In this document: piece by piece, positions 55,829-63,242 of the stretch
How positions within the stretch are numbered: the stretch's first letter is position 1
How the letters are laid out: every line of letters starts with the position of its first letter
Assembly: GCA_964490705.1 (NCBI GenBank)
Contig: CAZBCG010000004.1
Span: 176,958 to 240,957, forward strand
Direction of reading: 5' to 3'
DNA length: 64,000 bases
From: Fodinibius sp964490705
GTDB lineage: Bacteria; Bacteroidota; Rhodothermia; Balneolales; Balneolaceae
Notes under the pieces: generated by a model
Told to the model about the DNA's origin: nothing
What the model saw: the letters and a program-made list of their open reading frames with translations, nothing else
Databases searched by the model: none
Position numbers and translations under genes: made by a program

Positions 55829-56788
55829 TCACACATCCATGGGGCTTTTGACTCCATATCCTCCTTTTTTAATGACGTGTGTATAGATTTGCGTAGTCTT
55901 TAAGTTTTTATGCCCCAGCAGTTCCTGTACGGTGCGGATGTCGTATCCATCCCTAAGCAAATGGGTGGCAAATGAATGCCGGAAGGTGTGACAGGTGGCG
56001 TGCTTTTGAACATGAGTGGACTTTACCGCCTGGCGTACCGCCTTTTGCACATTGGAAGTGGATATGTGATAGCGATGCAGTTCCCCCGAGCGGGGATCTT
56101 CACTGCGACGGGGCGATGGAAATACAAACTGCCATTTCAGTTCCTTGCTGGCATTCGGATATTTCTTGGACAACGCACTGGGCAGCATCACTTTTGCTGT
56201 ACCTCGGTTGATATCCCGTCGAAAAAGATTTTGTACACTCTTTAGCTGCATTTTAAGCGGACGAACCAGCATATCGGGCATTACCGTTACCCGGTCTTTG
56301 AGCCCCTTACTGCTGCGAACGATCACCTGCTGATATTCAAAATCGAGATCTTTAACCCGCAGTCGCAACGCTTCGGAAAGACGTAATCCCGATCCATATA
56401 GCAGTTGCACCACCAGCTTTTGGACACCATCGAGCTCCGCAATAATCTGACGTGCCTCCATCCTGGACAATACCACCGGCAGGCGATCCGGTTCCTTGGC
56501 ACGCTCCAACCCCTTCAATTCCTTAAGGGGTTCCCCGAGCACGTTTTCATAAAAGAATATAATTGCGCATAACGCCTGATTTTGTGTAGAAGCAGCCACC
56601 TCTCGATTGACGGCCAGGTGATTGAGAAATTGGACTACCTCCTCTTCGGCTAACTCCTTTGGATGCTGCAAGTCGTGATATCGCACAAAACGATTAATCC
56701 ACCTGGTGTAGGCTTTCTCCGTTCGATAGCTATAATTTCTTCTCCTGATTTCAGTCCTTAACCGGTCCAGTATTTTAGCCTTTCCCAT
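55829..56788 (-). CDS. intI: Integron integrase (tyrosine recombinase)
   Basis: Catalyses attC x attI recombination to insert and excise cassettes. 319 residues from the ATG at 56786-56788, chosen over a GTG 27 bases upstream because it aligns with the start of the truncated copy. Catalytic residues: Arg136 (GSGLRLSEAL), His267 and Arg270 (HTFRH), His293 (LLGHKN), Tyr302 (TQIYTH). The additional block unique to IntI proteins is present at about 202-241 (LPSALSKKYPN, FVFPSPRRSEDPRSG), which distinguishes it from XerC/D. It reads away from attI and the cassettes, the normal integron layout. Confidence 0.95.
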   Translation of the reverse strand: MGKAKILDRLRTEIRRRNYSYRTEKAYTRWINRFVRYHDLQHPKELAEEEVVQFLNHLAVNREVAASTQNQALCAIIFFYENVLGEPLKELKGLERAKEPDRLPVVLSRMEARQIIAELDGVQKLVVQLLYGSGLRLSEALRLRVKDLDFEYQQVIVRSSKGLKDRVTVMPDMLVRPLKMQLKSVQNLFRRDINRGTAKVMLPSALSKKYPNASKELKWQFVFPSPRRSEDPRSGELHRYHISTSNVQKAVRQAVKSTHVQKHATCHTFRHSFATHLLRDGYDIRTVQELLGHKNLKTTQIYTHVIKKGGYGVKSPMDV

Positions 56789-57092
56789 AAAGCAGTCTCT
56801 TAAGTCAATAGTCACTAGTAAGACCGCTGCAGAGCTAAATCCTTACAATTTTTATGATATTATGGGGATATATTATGCGTAATAGCAAAGATAGATAACA
56901 TTTTATGATTGCCATTCACCGCTGAGAAGGTTTATTTAGTAATCTTATGAAGACCGACCAGGATTACCCGATCGGTATAAGACTAGGTTAGCACGCTTCT
57001 TTTAGTTGATCAGGAATTTAGAACTTTGTATAAATATTTTGCCTTTTCTTCGTTATAATTGAGTAACTGCTTGAATCCAAAATATTACTGCC
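56789..57092. promoter_or_regulatory. intI-attI control region
   Basis: Gap between intI and the first cassette gene. It should hold the intI promoter, the attI site (core at 56987) and, in known integrons, an outward cassette promoter. I cannot place -35/-10 boxes with confidence. The last 99 bases belong to cassette 1 and act as leader for its antitoxin gene. Confidence 0.55.
56987..56993 (+). other. attI: attI recombination core (GTTAGCA)
   Basis: GTTAGCA fits the GTTRRRY-type core apart from its last base, and is 199 bases from the intI start. Cassette 1 begins at the T after the G; its R'' box (TGCTAAC at 57628) is the exact complement. The attI proper extends leftward by some tens of bases that cannot be delimited by eye. 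Confidence 0.85.
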
Positions 57093-57335
57093 ATGAGTTC
57101 CCAAACCAAAGAGTTGAAAAGTCTGCTTCACGAAAGTATCGAAAATATTGACGACGAGTCTTTTCTCCAGACTGTAAAGCATATTTTAGATCACAAATAT
57201 CAGCCCAAAGAAGAAGTAACGCTTTCATCCTATCAAGAAAAACGGATTGAAGAAGCGAAGAAAAGTATCGATCAGGGAGATTATTTAACAAATGAACAAG
57301 CTGACGAAATGGTAGCTAAATGGCTAAACGAATAA
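57093..57335 (+). CDS. Antitoxin of a type II toxin-antitoxin pair
   Basis: 80 residues, acidic, with a helical N-terminus (ELKSLLHESIENIDDESFLQTVKHIL) and a C-terminal toxin-binding-like segment (EEAKKSIDQGDYLTNEQADEMVAKWLNE) typical of small antitoxins paired with ParE/RelE toxins. It overlaps the toxin start by 16 bases, which couples translation. First gene of the array, the best-expressed position if an attI-side promoter exists. Confidence 0.82.
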   Translation: MSSQTKELKSLLHESIENIDDESFLQTVKHILDHKYQPKEEVTLSSYQEKRIEEAKKSIDQGDYLTNEQADEMVAKWLNE

Positions 57336-57613
57336 TTTGGGCACCTCAGGCAGTAGCTGATCGCATTCAAATTTTGGATTATTGGTATAAAAGACTTGGC
57401 ACAAAAGAATACTCCCGAAAACTGGATGAGATGTTTAAAGAGTCTGTGGAACTGCTCTCAGAATTTCCCTTTTTAGGTCGTCAAGTTAAAAATCGAGAAG
57501 AACGGGTTTTTGTGAAAGATTATTATCAGATTTTCTATCTCAACAATGAAGACCATATCAGAATTTTGCATGTTTGGGATAGTCGAAGAGATCCGGAAGA
57601 GCTTGATCTTTAA
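57320..57613 (+). CDS. ParE/RelE-superfamily toxin
   Basis: 97 residues. The pattern (W.PQAVADRIQILDYWYKR, EYSRKLDEMFKESVELLSEFPFLGRQV, VFVKDYYQIFYLNNEDHIRILHVWDSRRDPEEL) is that of the ParE/RelE toxin fold, closer to ParE-type because it lacks an obvious RelE catalytic set. Gyrase poison or ribosome-dependent mRNase activity cannot be told apart by eye. Toxin-antitoxin cassettes are common in large integron arrays, where they are thought to discourage cassette loss. Confidence 0.88.
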   Translation: MAKRIIWAPQAVADRIQILDYWYKRLGTKEYSRKLDEMFKESVELLSEFPFLGRQVKNREERVFVKDYYQIFYLNNEDHIRILHVWDSRRDPEELDL

Positions 57614-57627
57614 ATAGTTGGTCAGCG

Positions 57628-57757
57628 TGCTAACCCGCGCATTAACTCGGACAGGCCTCGCCATCCCCTTGCCTCCCTTCCATTTATTAGTTAATCTTTC
57701 ATTTTATAATTAATTCAACACGCTTGCGCCTGCCGGTTATGCGCAAGGTCGTTAGGC
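57628..57757 (+). repeat. attC: attC site 1
   Basis: R'' TGCTAAC (57628-57634) and R' GTTAGGC (57751-57757), 130 bp, with L'' CGCGCATTAA and L' TTATGCGCAA inside. The R'' box and the preceding bases (GCGTGCTAAC) complement the first 10 bases at the attI junction (GTTAGCACGC). Confidence 0.93.
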
Positions 57758-57797
57758 ATACGATGAATTTATAATCTATATTACAAGTTTATCATCA

Positions 57798-58361
57798 ATG
57801 AGTGATGACAAAAAAATACCTGATCGAGAAGACGTTCTCCGTACTGTTATCGATTCGATGTATTCAACACAGATTTTAAATAATTCGCACCGTGGTGATG
57901 TCGCTGAGGCACTTGTTATGATGGCATTGGGAGATGAATGGGATTTTGTCGGTTTAGGATGGCATCCGTGGGATTTACAGTATAGCTCGGGCTCAAACAG
58001 AATTAGAATACAAGTCAAAAATATTGCACTTCGACAAATTTGGGGTAAAACCCAATCCCCAACACTTGTCTTTGGATGGAAAGATAATCCACCAAGGTAC
58101 TTCGAGAGAGATAATCCAGGAGTAAATATCGAAGACGAAGGCTATTTCTGCGAATTATTTGTCTTTTGTCTTCACCTTGAATCAGATAAAGAAAACGCTG
58201 ATCAAGTTGACCCGCGACAATGGAAATTTCTAGTCATTCCTGCAAAAGATCTAAGAGCAAAACGAAAATCTATGGTTTTATCAAAAGCCTTGGATAAATG
58301 GACTCCAGTAAAATGGCCTAAATTAGAGGAAAAGATTGAGACAGTTGCAAACAAGTTATAA
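57798..58361 (+). CDS. PD-(D/E)XK-like protein, cassette 2
   Basis: 187 residues, no signal peptide. The pattern RGDVAEALVMMAL (Glu37), WDLQ (Asp59) and IRIQVKN (Gln72-x-Lys74) fits a PD-(D/E)XK nuclease core in the variant with Gln for the second acid. The C-terminal half has no motif I know. A stand-alone nuclease or nuclease-related defence or mobile-element protein is inferred; no methyltransferase accompanies it. The only gene in its cassette, 40 bases after the attC. Confidence 0.6.
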   Translation: MSDDKKIPDREDVLRTVIDSMYSTQILNNSHRGDVAEALVMMALGDEWDFVGLGWHPWDLQYSSGSNRIRIQVKNIALRQIWGKTQSPTLVFGWKDNPPRYFERDNPGVNIEDEGYFCELFVFCLHLESDKENADQVDPRQWKFLVIPAKDLRAKRKSMVLSKALDKWTPVKWPKLEEKIETVANKL

Positions 58362-58373
58362 ACCGAGTCGTAT

Positions 58374-58499
58374 GCCTAACCCGCGCATTAACGCGGACGC
58401 CGCTCGCCCATCGTTTTCGGTTCTTGCTTTTGCACCTCAAATTTTGTCATTTATAACTCGTCAATAATCTCGGCGCAGGTTATGCGCCATCCGTTATGC
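58374..58499 (+). repeat. attC: attC site 2
   Basis: R'' GCCTAAC and R' GTTATGC (58493-58499), 126 bp. R'' with flank (TCGTATGCCTAAC) is complementary to the first 13 bases of its own cassette (GTTAGGCATACGA). Confidence 0.93.
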
Positions 58500-58515
58500 A
58501 CATAGAGGAATCAAT

Positions 58516-59370
58516 ATGCCGATATTTATAAGCTATTCTCATAAAGATAAGAAGTTTGTTAATAAACTTGCTGCGAACTTAGTGAAACACAAAGCACATG
58601 TTTGGATAGATACTTGGGAGTTAAATGTTGGCGACTCAATTATAGATAAAGTACAAAGTGCTATACAAGAGTCCAGTGCCCTTATCATTGTAATATCAAA
58701 AGCCTCAATGGAATCTGAATGGTGCAAAAAAGAACTTTCAGCAGGTTTCATCAAGGAACTTGAAGAAAAGCGTGTTGTTGTCTTGCCTTTACTTTTAGAA
58801 GATTGTGAAATGCCAATCTTTCTAAGAGGAAAAATGTATGCTGATTTTAGGAGTAATTTTGATGACGGTTTTAGTAAGATATTGGAAGCAATTGCAAATG
58901 TTACTTCAGACTCGCAAGGTAGATTTGAAAAGGAACCGGATTATAACACTGATTGGTCAATGGACTGGGGATATACAGATAGTGATCTCTTTTATCTAAG
59001 ATATACTTTCGCTGATCATGGCAAAGATGTCCCATATGTAATTTTAACTGAAGTCAGTATAATCGCTGATGAGAATGCGACTAAACGTTATAAAAAACAT
59101 GTCCAAAATGGGGATGAATTATTAGGCAGGTTACCAATAATTGTTACCTTAGGCGAATTTGCAGAAAATGAAAAAGATCTTCATTTGGTCCTTGAAGACT
59201 CATTTCCCAAAAAAACTCAATTTAAAGTCCATGACTCAAAACTTGACCTCTCTTATAATGTCCTAGTCACGTCTCGTTGGTTAGGAGAAGATACAGGTAA
59301 AAACGTTGTATTACATTTTGGTAATCATTTTATAATGGTAAAAGACCATATGTTAAAAACATTGAAATAA
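58516..59370 (+). CDS. TIR-domain protein with unknown C-terminal domain, cassette 3
   Basis: 284 residues. The TIR domain covers about residues 1-130: IFISYSHKDKKFV (3-15), VWIDTWELNVGDSI (29-42), ALIIVISKAS (55-64) and SEWCKKEL (67-74). Glu73 in the WCxxEL block is at the position of the catalytic Glu of NAD-cleaving TIR proteins. Residues 135-284 form a second domain, rich in acidic and aromatic residues, that I do not recognise and that may be the sensor. Bacterial TIR proteins commonly act in antiphage defence by consuming NAD or making signal nucleotides. Sole gene of its cassette, 16 bases after the attC. Confidence 0.85.
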   Translation: MPIFISYSHKDKKFVNKLAANLVKHKAHVWIDTWELNVGDSIIDKVQSAIQESSALIIVISKASMESEWCKKELSAGFIKELEEKRVVVLPLLLEDCEMPIFLRGKMYADFRSNFDDGFSKILEAIANVTSDSQGRFEKEPDYNTDWSMDWGYTDSDLFYLRYTFADHGKDVPYVILTEVSIIADENATKRYKKHVQNGDELLGRLPIIVTLGEFAENEKDLHLVLEDSFPKKTQFKVHDSKLDLSYNVLVTSRWLGEDTGKNVVLHFGNHFIMVKDHMLKTLK

Positions 59371-59397
59371 ATATTGTTTTTGCTAGCAATATCTAGT

Positions 59398-59524
59398 GCA
59401 TAACCCGCGCATTAAGGGGACAGGCCTCGCCCTTCCTTGCCAGCTTCCATTTTTATAGTTAACCTTTCATTTGTAAACAATTTCAATACGTTGCGCCTGC
59501 ACCTTATGCGCAAGGTCGTTAGGC
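59398..59524 (+). repeat. attC: attC site 3
   Basis: R'' GCATAAC (59398-59404) and R' GTTAGGC (59518-59524), 127 bp. R'' with its flank (AGTGCATAAC) matches the start of its own cassette for 9 bases (GTTATGCAC). Confidence 0.92.
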
Positions 59525-59556
59525 CTACTTTAAGTCCAATAAGTTTTTAAACTATT

Positions 59557-60126
59557 ATGGGAGAAAGAGAATGGGTAGAAGAAAAACTAAAACCTTTAAC
59601 CGAGTCCTGTATTGAAGATTATCCAAATGTCCGCGTGGAGGCACATAAGAAGATCCCCTATGGCCATGAAATCGTGAATTATTCAATAAAGGGTGAGAAT
59701 GAATATGAAACTAGTAAATATGAGACCGACCTTCTGATTAGTGAACAAGGAAAGGATAATAAATGGAAGCCAAGAATAATTGTAGAAGTCAAGATGAATA
59801 ACATTTCTACCCATTCTGCATTGGCCTACAGTAAAAAAGCAGGTACCCATAAGGATATTCATCCCTATTTAAGATATGGGGTTTTCTTGGTCAATAGAGA
59901 TGATAGCCCTCTACCTGGCAAACTATTCAGACATGGTGATCAATTTGATTTTATGATCAGCATTCGTGGATATGAAGCTTCAGGTGATGAATTTAAAAAT
60001 TATCAAGAGCTACTCCATTCAGAGATCAAGGCTTCTCAACAATTAGAACATATCATCTATGATTCACGAAAACGAAATCGAGAAAAATATACAGTCCTCC
60101 AGCATAAACTATGCTTAAGCAAGTAG
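59557..60126 (+). CDS. PD-(D/E)XK-like restriction-endonuclease-fold protein, cassette 4
   Basis: 189 residues. YETDLLI (Asp58) followed by IIVEVKMNNIST (Glu77-x-Lys79) is a canonical PD-(D/E)XK arrangement, preceded by a helical segment with Glu. The C-terminal helix (EIKASQQLEHIIYDSRKRNREKY) is basic. No partner methylase, so it could be a solitary nuclease, an inactive DNA-binding relative or part of a defence set with the TIR cassette. Its stop (TAG, 60124-60126) directly abuts the attC R'' box. Confidence 0.65.
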   Translation: MGEREWVEEKLKPLTESCIEDYPNVRVEAHKKIPYGHEIVNYSIKGENEYETSKYETDLLISEQGKDNKWKPRIIVEVKMNNISTHSALAYSKKAGTHKDIHPYLRYGVFLVNRDDSPLPGKLFRHGDQFDFMISIRGYEASGDEFKNYQELLHSEIKASQQLEHIIYDSRKRNREKYTVLQHKLCLSK

Positions 60127-60253
60127 GCCTAACCAGCGCATTAAGCGGACACGCCTCGCCAGGACTTGCCCCTTTCTGGCTTTTTAACTTTTCGTTCATT
60201 ATTTAATAAATCAACATTGATTCGCGTGCAGCTTATGCGCAATGTCGTTATAC
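60127..60253 (+). repeat. attC: attC site 4
   Basis: R'' GCCTAAC (60127-60133) and R' GTTATAC (60247-60253), 127 bp. R'' with flank (AAGTAGGCCTAAC) complements the first 13 bases of its own cassette (GTTAGGCCTACTT). Confidence 0.92.
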
Positions 60254-60263
60254 CACATAGAAT

Positions 60264-60716
60264 ATGTCATCAACTCAAAAAGAATTTGATCTGATTAATT
60301 GGGACACTCCTTTTTCGGGTGTTCGCTTTCCCTCTATTTTCATTCTTGGAGATGAGCGGGATAAAGCTAGCAATTTGACTATTGCTGTTGCTCCCAAAGG
60401 AGTTGATAAATATCCAAAGTACCTTATTCGCTTTAGTAACGTCTTAGCTTACAAGACTGAAGAAGAGGCGCAATTCACGGAAGAATCCCAGGAAGATTTG
60501 ATATTTGAATCAAAGTCAAATTGTTCATACTTGCGACCTAATGACTCATATTGGTGGAAAGCTTATGGAGAATATATGCGAAATTTTCATGATGCCGAAC
60601 CGATGCATTTCTATCTTTTTGGTGGAGATAATAATGTCCAAGTGTTTGCAGAAAATAATCCAACGATCGAGAAAGTAGAAAAACAAAGAATTGTAAATCT
60701 AAAGTATGTGGTATAA
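60264..60716 (+). CDS. Unknown soluble protein, cassette 5
   Basis: 150 residues, no signal or membrane segment; Tyr, Trp and Phe rich (SYWWKAYGEYMRNF). I do not recognise it. It starts 11 bases after the attC core and its stop codon TAA (60714-60716) lies inside the R'' box (GTATAAC), so the last codon and stop are part of the recombination site. Confidence 0.65.
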   Translation: MSSTQKEFDLINWDTPFSGVRFPSIFILGDERDKASNLTIAVAPKGVDKYPKYLIRFSNVLAYKTEEEAQFTEESQEDLIFESKSNCSYLRPNDSYWWKAYGEYMRNFHDAEPMHFYLFGGDNNVQVFAENNPTIEKVEKQRIVNLKYVV

Positions 60717-60840
60717 CCCGCGCTTCAACTCGGACGCACCTCGCCCTTCCCTGCCCGTTTTGTTTTTTCGGCGCCAAATAGTAAACTAGCAATTGAACTT
60801 TCATCAATCCGTGCGCCGGTTAAGCGCAAGGTCGTTATGC
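60711..60840 (+). repeat. attC: attC site 5
   Basis: R'' GTATAAC (60711-60717) and R' GTTATGC (60834-60840), 130 bp; L' reads TTAAGCGCAA, one base off the usual TTATGCGCAA. R'' with flank (TATGTGGTATAAC) is fully complementary to 13 bases at its cassette start (GTTATACCACATA). Confidence 0.92.
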
Positions 60841-61239
60841 CGCTACCGAAAAAGTTGTAGTTGTCTCCCTATCTACTAACTGGGTTCGCGCCATCGGCTG
60901 TTGCCACTTCTGCCCTTTTGCTGGCTACCAATCCGTTGCTAATTTTAGTCTTTCATTTTGCCACAAAAAAGTTTGTTCCTAGCTCCGCAGTTTGTCCCAT
61001 TTTCTCATCAGCAACGGCACATTTTCGGGCACTGCTTTTTCCAACAGCGGGCAGCTAGTCGGTAGTTTTTGTTGTTTTGCTTTTACCACAGATCGAGCAA
61101 TTCACGCTGGTTGCAAGCTTAGCAACAATAGCTTTTTTATCCTAACGGGTTTCTATCGTAGCGTTGGTCGTGGTTCAATTTTCCACGTTTTCCTAGCCAA
61201 TGTCGGCTGGGTTTTATCCTTTCGCCCATTGGGGCAGCG
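60841..61239 (+). other. Cassette 6 body: no convincing gene
   Basis: About 400 bases between attC5 and attC6. The open frames (65 codons from a TTG, others with unnatural composition) are not conserved in frame with the sister cassette 7, so it is probably not protein coding. The first 171 bases (60834-61004, counting from the attC5 core) are identical to 61359-61529, and the last about 100 are also shared, around a divergent middle. A structured RNA, promoter-carrying or decayed cassette are the options. Confidence 0.7.
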
Positions 61240-61365
61240 GCATAACACGCGCATAAAGCGGACGTGGCTCGCCCTCGCTTCCCAACTTTTTGCTTTTCCG
61301 GGGTAAATTTTGTCATTTAACAAAAAATCGAATCACCACGCCGCTTATCCGCAGGGCCGTTATGC
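61240..61365 (+). repeat. attC: attC site 6
   Basis: R'' GCATAAC (61240-61246) and R' GTTATGC (61359-61365), 126 bp. Here L' is TTATCCGCAG in place of TTATGCGCAA, a variant shared only with attC7. R'' plus flank (GGCAGCGGCATAAC) matches the cassette start at 13 of 14 bases. Confidence 0.92.
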
Positions 61366-61766
61366 CGCTACCGAAAAAGTTGTAGTTGTCTCCCTATCTA
61401 CTAACTGGGTTCGCGCCATCGGCTGTTGCCACTTCTGCCCTTTTGCTGGCTACCAATCCGTTGCTAATTTTAGTCTTTCATTTTGCCACAAAAAAGTTTG
61501 TTCCTAGCTCCGCAGTTTGTCCCATTTTCCCGTCAGCAACGGCACATTTTCGGGCATCGCTTTTCAAAAAAAAGCGGGCAACAAATTGCTTAATTCCTAT
61601 TTGTTGCTTTTGCTAACTAATCAAACAGTCACGCTGGTTGCTGGCGCAACGAAAGTAGCTTTTTCTGTCCTAACGTATTTCTATCGTAGCGTTGGTCGTG
61701 GTTCAATTCTCCATACTTTCTAGCCAATGTCGGCTGGTTCTCATCCTTTCGCCCATTGGGGCAGCG
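61366..61766 (+). other. Cassette 7 body: near-duplicate of cassette 6, no convincing gene
   Basis: About 400 bases. Identical to cassette 6 for 171 bases at the left end (61359-61529), then replaced in the middle (a run of A and AGCGGGCAAC...GCGCAAC segment at 61567-61650 is unique), and again very similar at the right end (CTATCGTAGCGTTGGTCGTG onward). Open frames change frame or end across the divergent part. Sequence conservation at both ends without a shared reading frame argues for a non-coding function or a shared cassette origin. Confidence 0.7.
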
Positions 61767-61894
61767 GCATAACACGCGCATCAAGCGGACGCACCTCGCC
61801 ACCAGTTGCCAGGTTTTTGGCTTTTTTCCTCTCCGTTCGTTATTTAGCAATTCAACATTGTTACGTGCGCCGCTTATCCGCAGGGCCGTTATAC
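61767..61894 (+). repeat. attC: attC site 7
   Basis: R'' GCATAAC (61767-61773) and R' GTTATAC (61888-61894), 128 bp, with the variant L' TTATCCGCAG seen also in attC6. The loop arm differs from attC6, so the pair of cassettes is not a simple recent duplication. Confidence 0.92.
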
Positions 61895-61919
61895 AGCCAA
61901 ATAGTTAAATCAACTTTCT

Positions 61920-62708
61920 ATGTCCTTATTTCTTTGCTTTTTGCTATTAACTAGTTCTCCGCAAATTGACTCTACAAAGGTTGATTCTTCTGAAAATGCA
62001 AAGATTGAATTTTATGAGTCAAAAATATCGCAGTTAGAAACTCAAGTAAATTTAACAGATAAATATCTCGATAGAATAACCAATACAGTTTTTTGGTCGT
62101 TAAGTGTTTTAGGTGGTATTGCAGCTCTTTTAGTAGGTTTTGGTTGGTTTTCAAATTTTAAAGTCTATCAGAGAGATAAAAAAGCTTTAAGAGAAGAGTT
62201 AGAAAATATAATAGGTACAAGTTTAGAAAAGCAGGAGAATTTAATAAGTCAGAGGCTTTCAAAAATTCCTTCAGAAATTGACTCCCAAATTGATTCCTTA
62301 AAAGAAGAAGTCAATAGTGAATCAAAAAAGCATGTTGAGAACTCCTTTGATGAGTTGAAATCAGAAATAAATAACCTAAAGGCTTCAGTTAATTCCTTGA
62401 AAACAAAATACAAGGATTTAAGACTCAAGGATTTAGATATGAAAAGAAGATATTGGGAAATAAAGGATGTTCCTTCTAATGAATTAATGGATTGTGTAAG
62501 AATAATGGAACTAGCTACGGAACTAAATAAAGATCATGCAATATCATCTTCAATTGATAGAGTAAGGGCTATATTGAAAGATGGTCATAATATTTATCAT
62601 GGCGATGAATTTGAATTAGTTGAAGTCCTCGATTCATTACCTGAAAAATATTCAGAAGGAGTTAACAGTATAAAAACACTATTACGTGAAAGTCAGCAAA
62701 AGTCATAA
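61920..62708 (+). CDS. Membrane-anchored coiled-coil protein, cassette 8
   Basis: 262 residues. A hydrophobic N-terminus (LFLCFLLLTSS) gives a possible signal, then a linker, a second hydrophobic segment at about 55-80 (VFWSLSVLGGIAALLVGFGWF), and a long coiled coil (about 85-180: KALREELENI, SLEKQENLISQRLSKIPSEIDSQI, ELKSEINNLKASVNSLKTKYKDL). The rest is a globular C-terminus. No enzyme motif; a membrane-tethered scaffold is the most one can say. Very AT-rich compared with the PUL genes, in keeping with foreign origin. Confidence 0.7.
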   Translation: MSLFLCFLLLTSSPQIDSTKVDSSENAKIEFYESKISQLETQVNLTDKYLDRITNTVFWSLSVLGGIAALLVGFGWFSNFKVYQRDKKALREELENIIGTSLEKQENLISQRLSKIPSEIDSQIDSLKEEVNSESKKHVENSFDELKSEINNLKASVNSLKTKYKDLRLKDLDMKRRYWEIKDVPSNELMDCVRIMELATELNKDHAISSSIDRVRAILKDGHNIYHGDEFELVEVLDSLPEKYSEGVNSIKTLLRESQQKS

Positions 62709-62717
62709 ATGTGAGGC

Positions 62718-62847
62718 TGTATAACCCGCGCATTAACGCGGACAGGCCTCGCCATTGCCTTGCCCACTTCCCTTTTATTAGTTAACCTTTCATTTACAAT
62801 TAATTCGATATTCAGGCGCCTGCCGGTTATGCGCAATGTCGTTAGGC
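62718..62847 (+). repeat. attC: attC site 8
   Basis: R'' GTATAAC (62718-62724) and R' GTTAGGC (62841-62847), 130 bp. R'' with flank (GGCTGTATAAC) complements the first 11 bases of its own cassette (GTTATACAGCC). Confidence 0.92.
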
Positions 62848-62879
62848 ATTTCCATTCAAATAAAATTTGAAAAAATGAT

Positions 62880-63218
62880 ATGAGCTATTTTAAAAGTACT
62901 GTATTTAAAAACGTGAACTTTATAATTGATGGCTATTCATTGTCAGGGAAATTACAAATAGATCCTAATTTAAATTCTTCACAAGAAATGGTTTCGGTCA
63001 CTATTCGATTTAGCATACCCCTTGAAGGAAAGCAAAAGAACTATAATTTCCCTAATGATAAACCTTTTAATATTGGAGTTAAATTGAATGGTCTCTCAGG
63101 TTCAATTAAAACCCATATTGCCACGACATCTGACCCCAATTTTATAAAAGGTGAAAATAGTTACGGATATGAAAATATTCCTGGTTGGATTACTACCGCA
63201 TTAAAATCTAACCAATAA
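62880..63218 (+). CDS. Unknown small protein, cassette 9 gene 1
   Basis: 112 residues with alternating beta-type sequence (NFIIDGYSLSGKLQID, MVSVTIRFSIPLEGK) and no signal. I recognise no family. Start chosen at the ATG 33 bases after the attC core. It precedes the secreted protein by 24 bases in the same cassette, so the two probably act together. Confidence 0.55.
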   Translation: MSYFKSTVFKNVNFIIDGYSLSGKLQIDPNLNSSQEMVSVTIRFSIPLEGKQKNYNFPNDKPFNIGVKLNGLSGSIKTHIATTSDPNFIKGENSYGYENIPGWITTALKSNQ

Positions 63219-63242
63219 ACTTTAAACGTAGTCAAACAAAGT

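Noticed and set aside
55829..56788. XerC/XerD or phage integrase as identity of the recombinase
   Set aside because: The IntI-only insert (KKYPN, FPSPRRSEDPRSG) and the adjacent attI/attC series make it an integron integrase.
60861..61616. Plus-strand frames of 65 and 76 codons in cassettes 6 and 7
   Set aside because: Both begin with TTG. Their identity only reflects the 171-base identical DNA; they diverge without keeping a frame.
61629..61850. Minus-strand 73-codon frame in cassette 7
   Set aside because: It runs through attC7, is against the cassette direction and has no counterpart in cassette 6.
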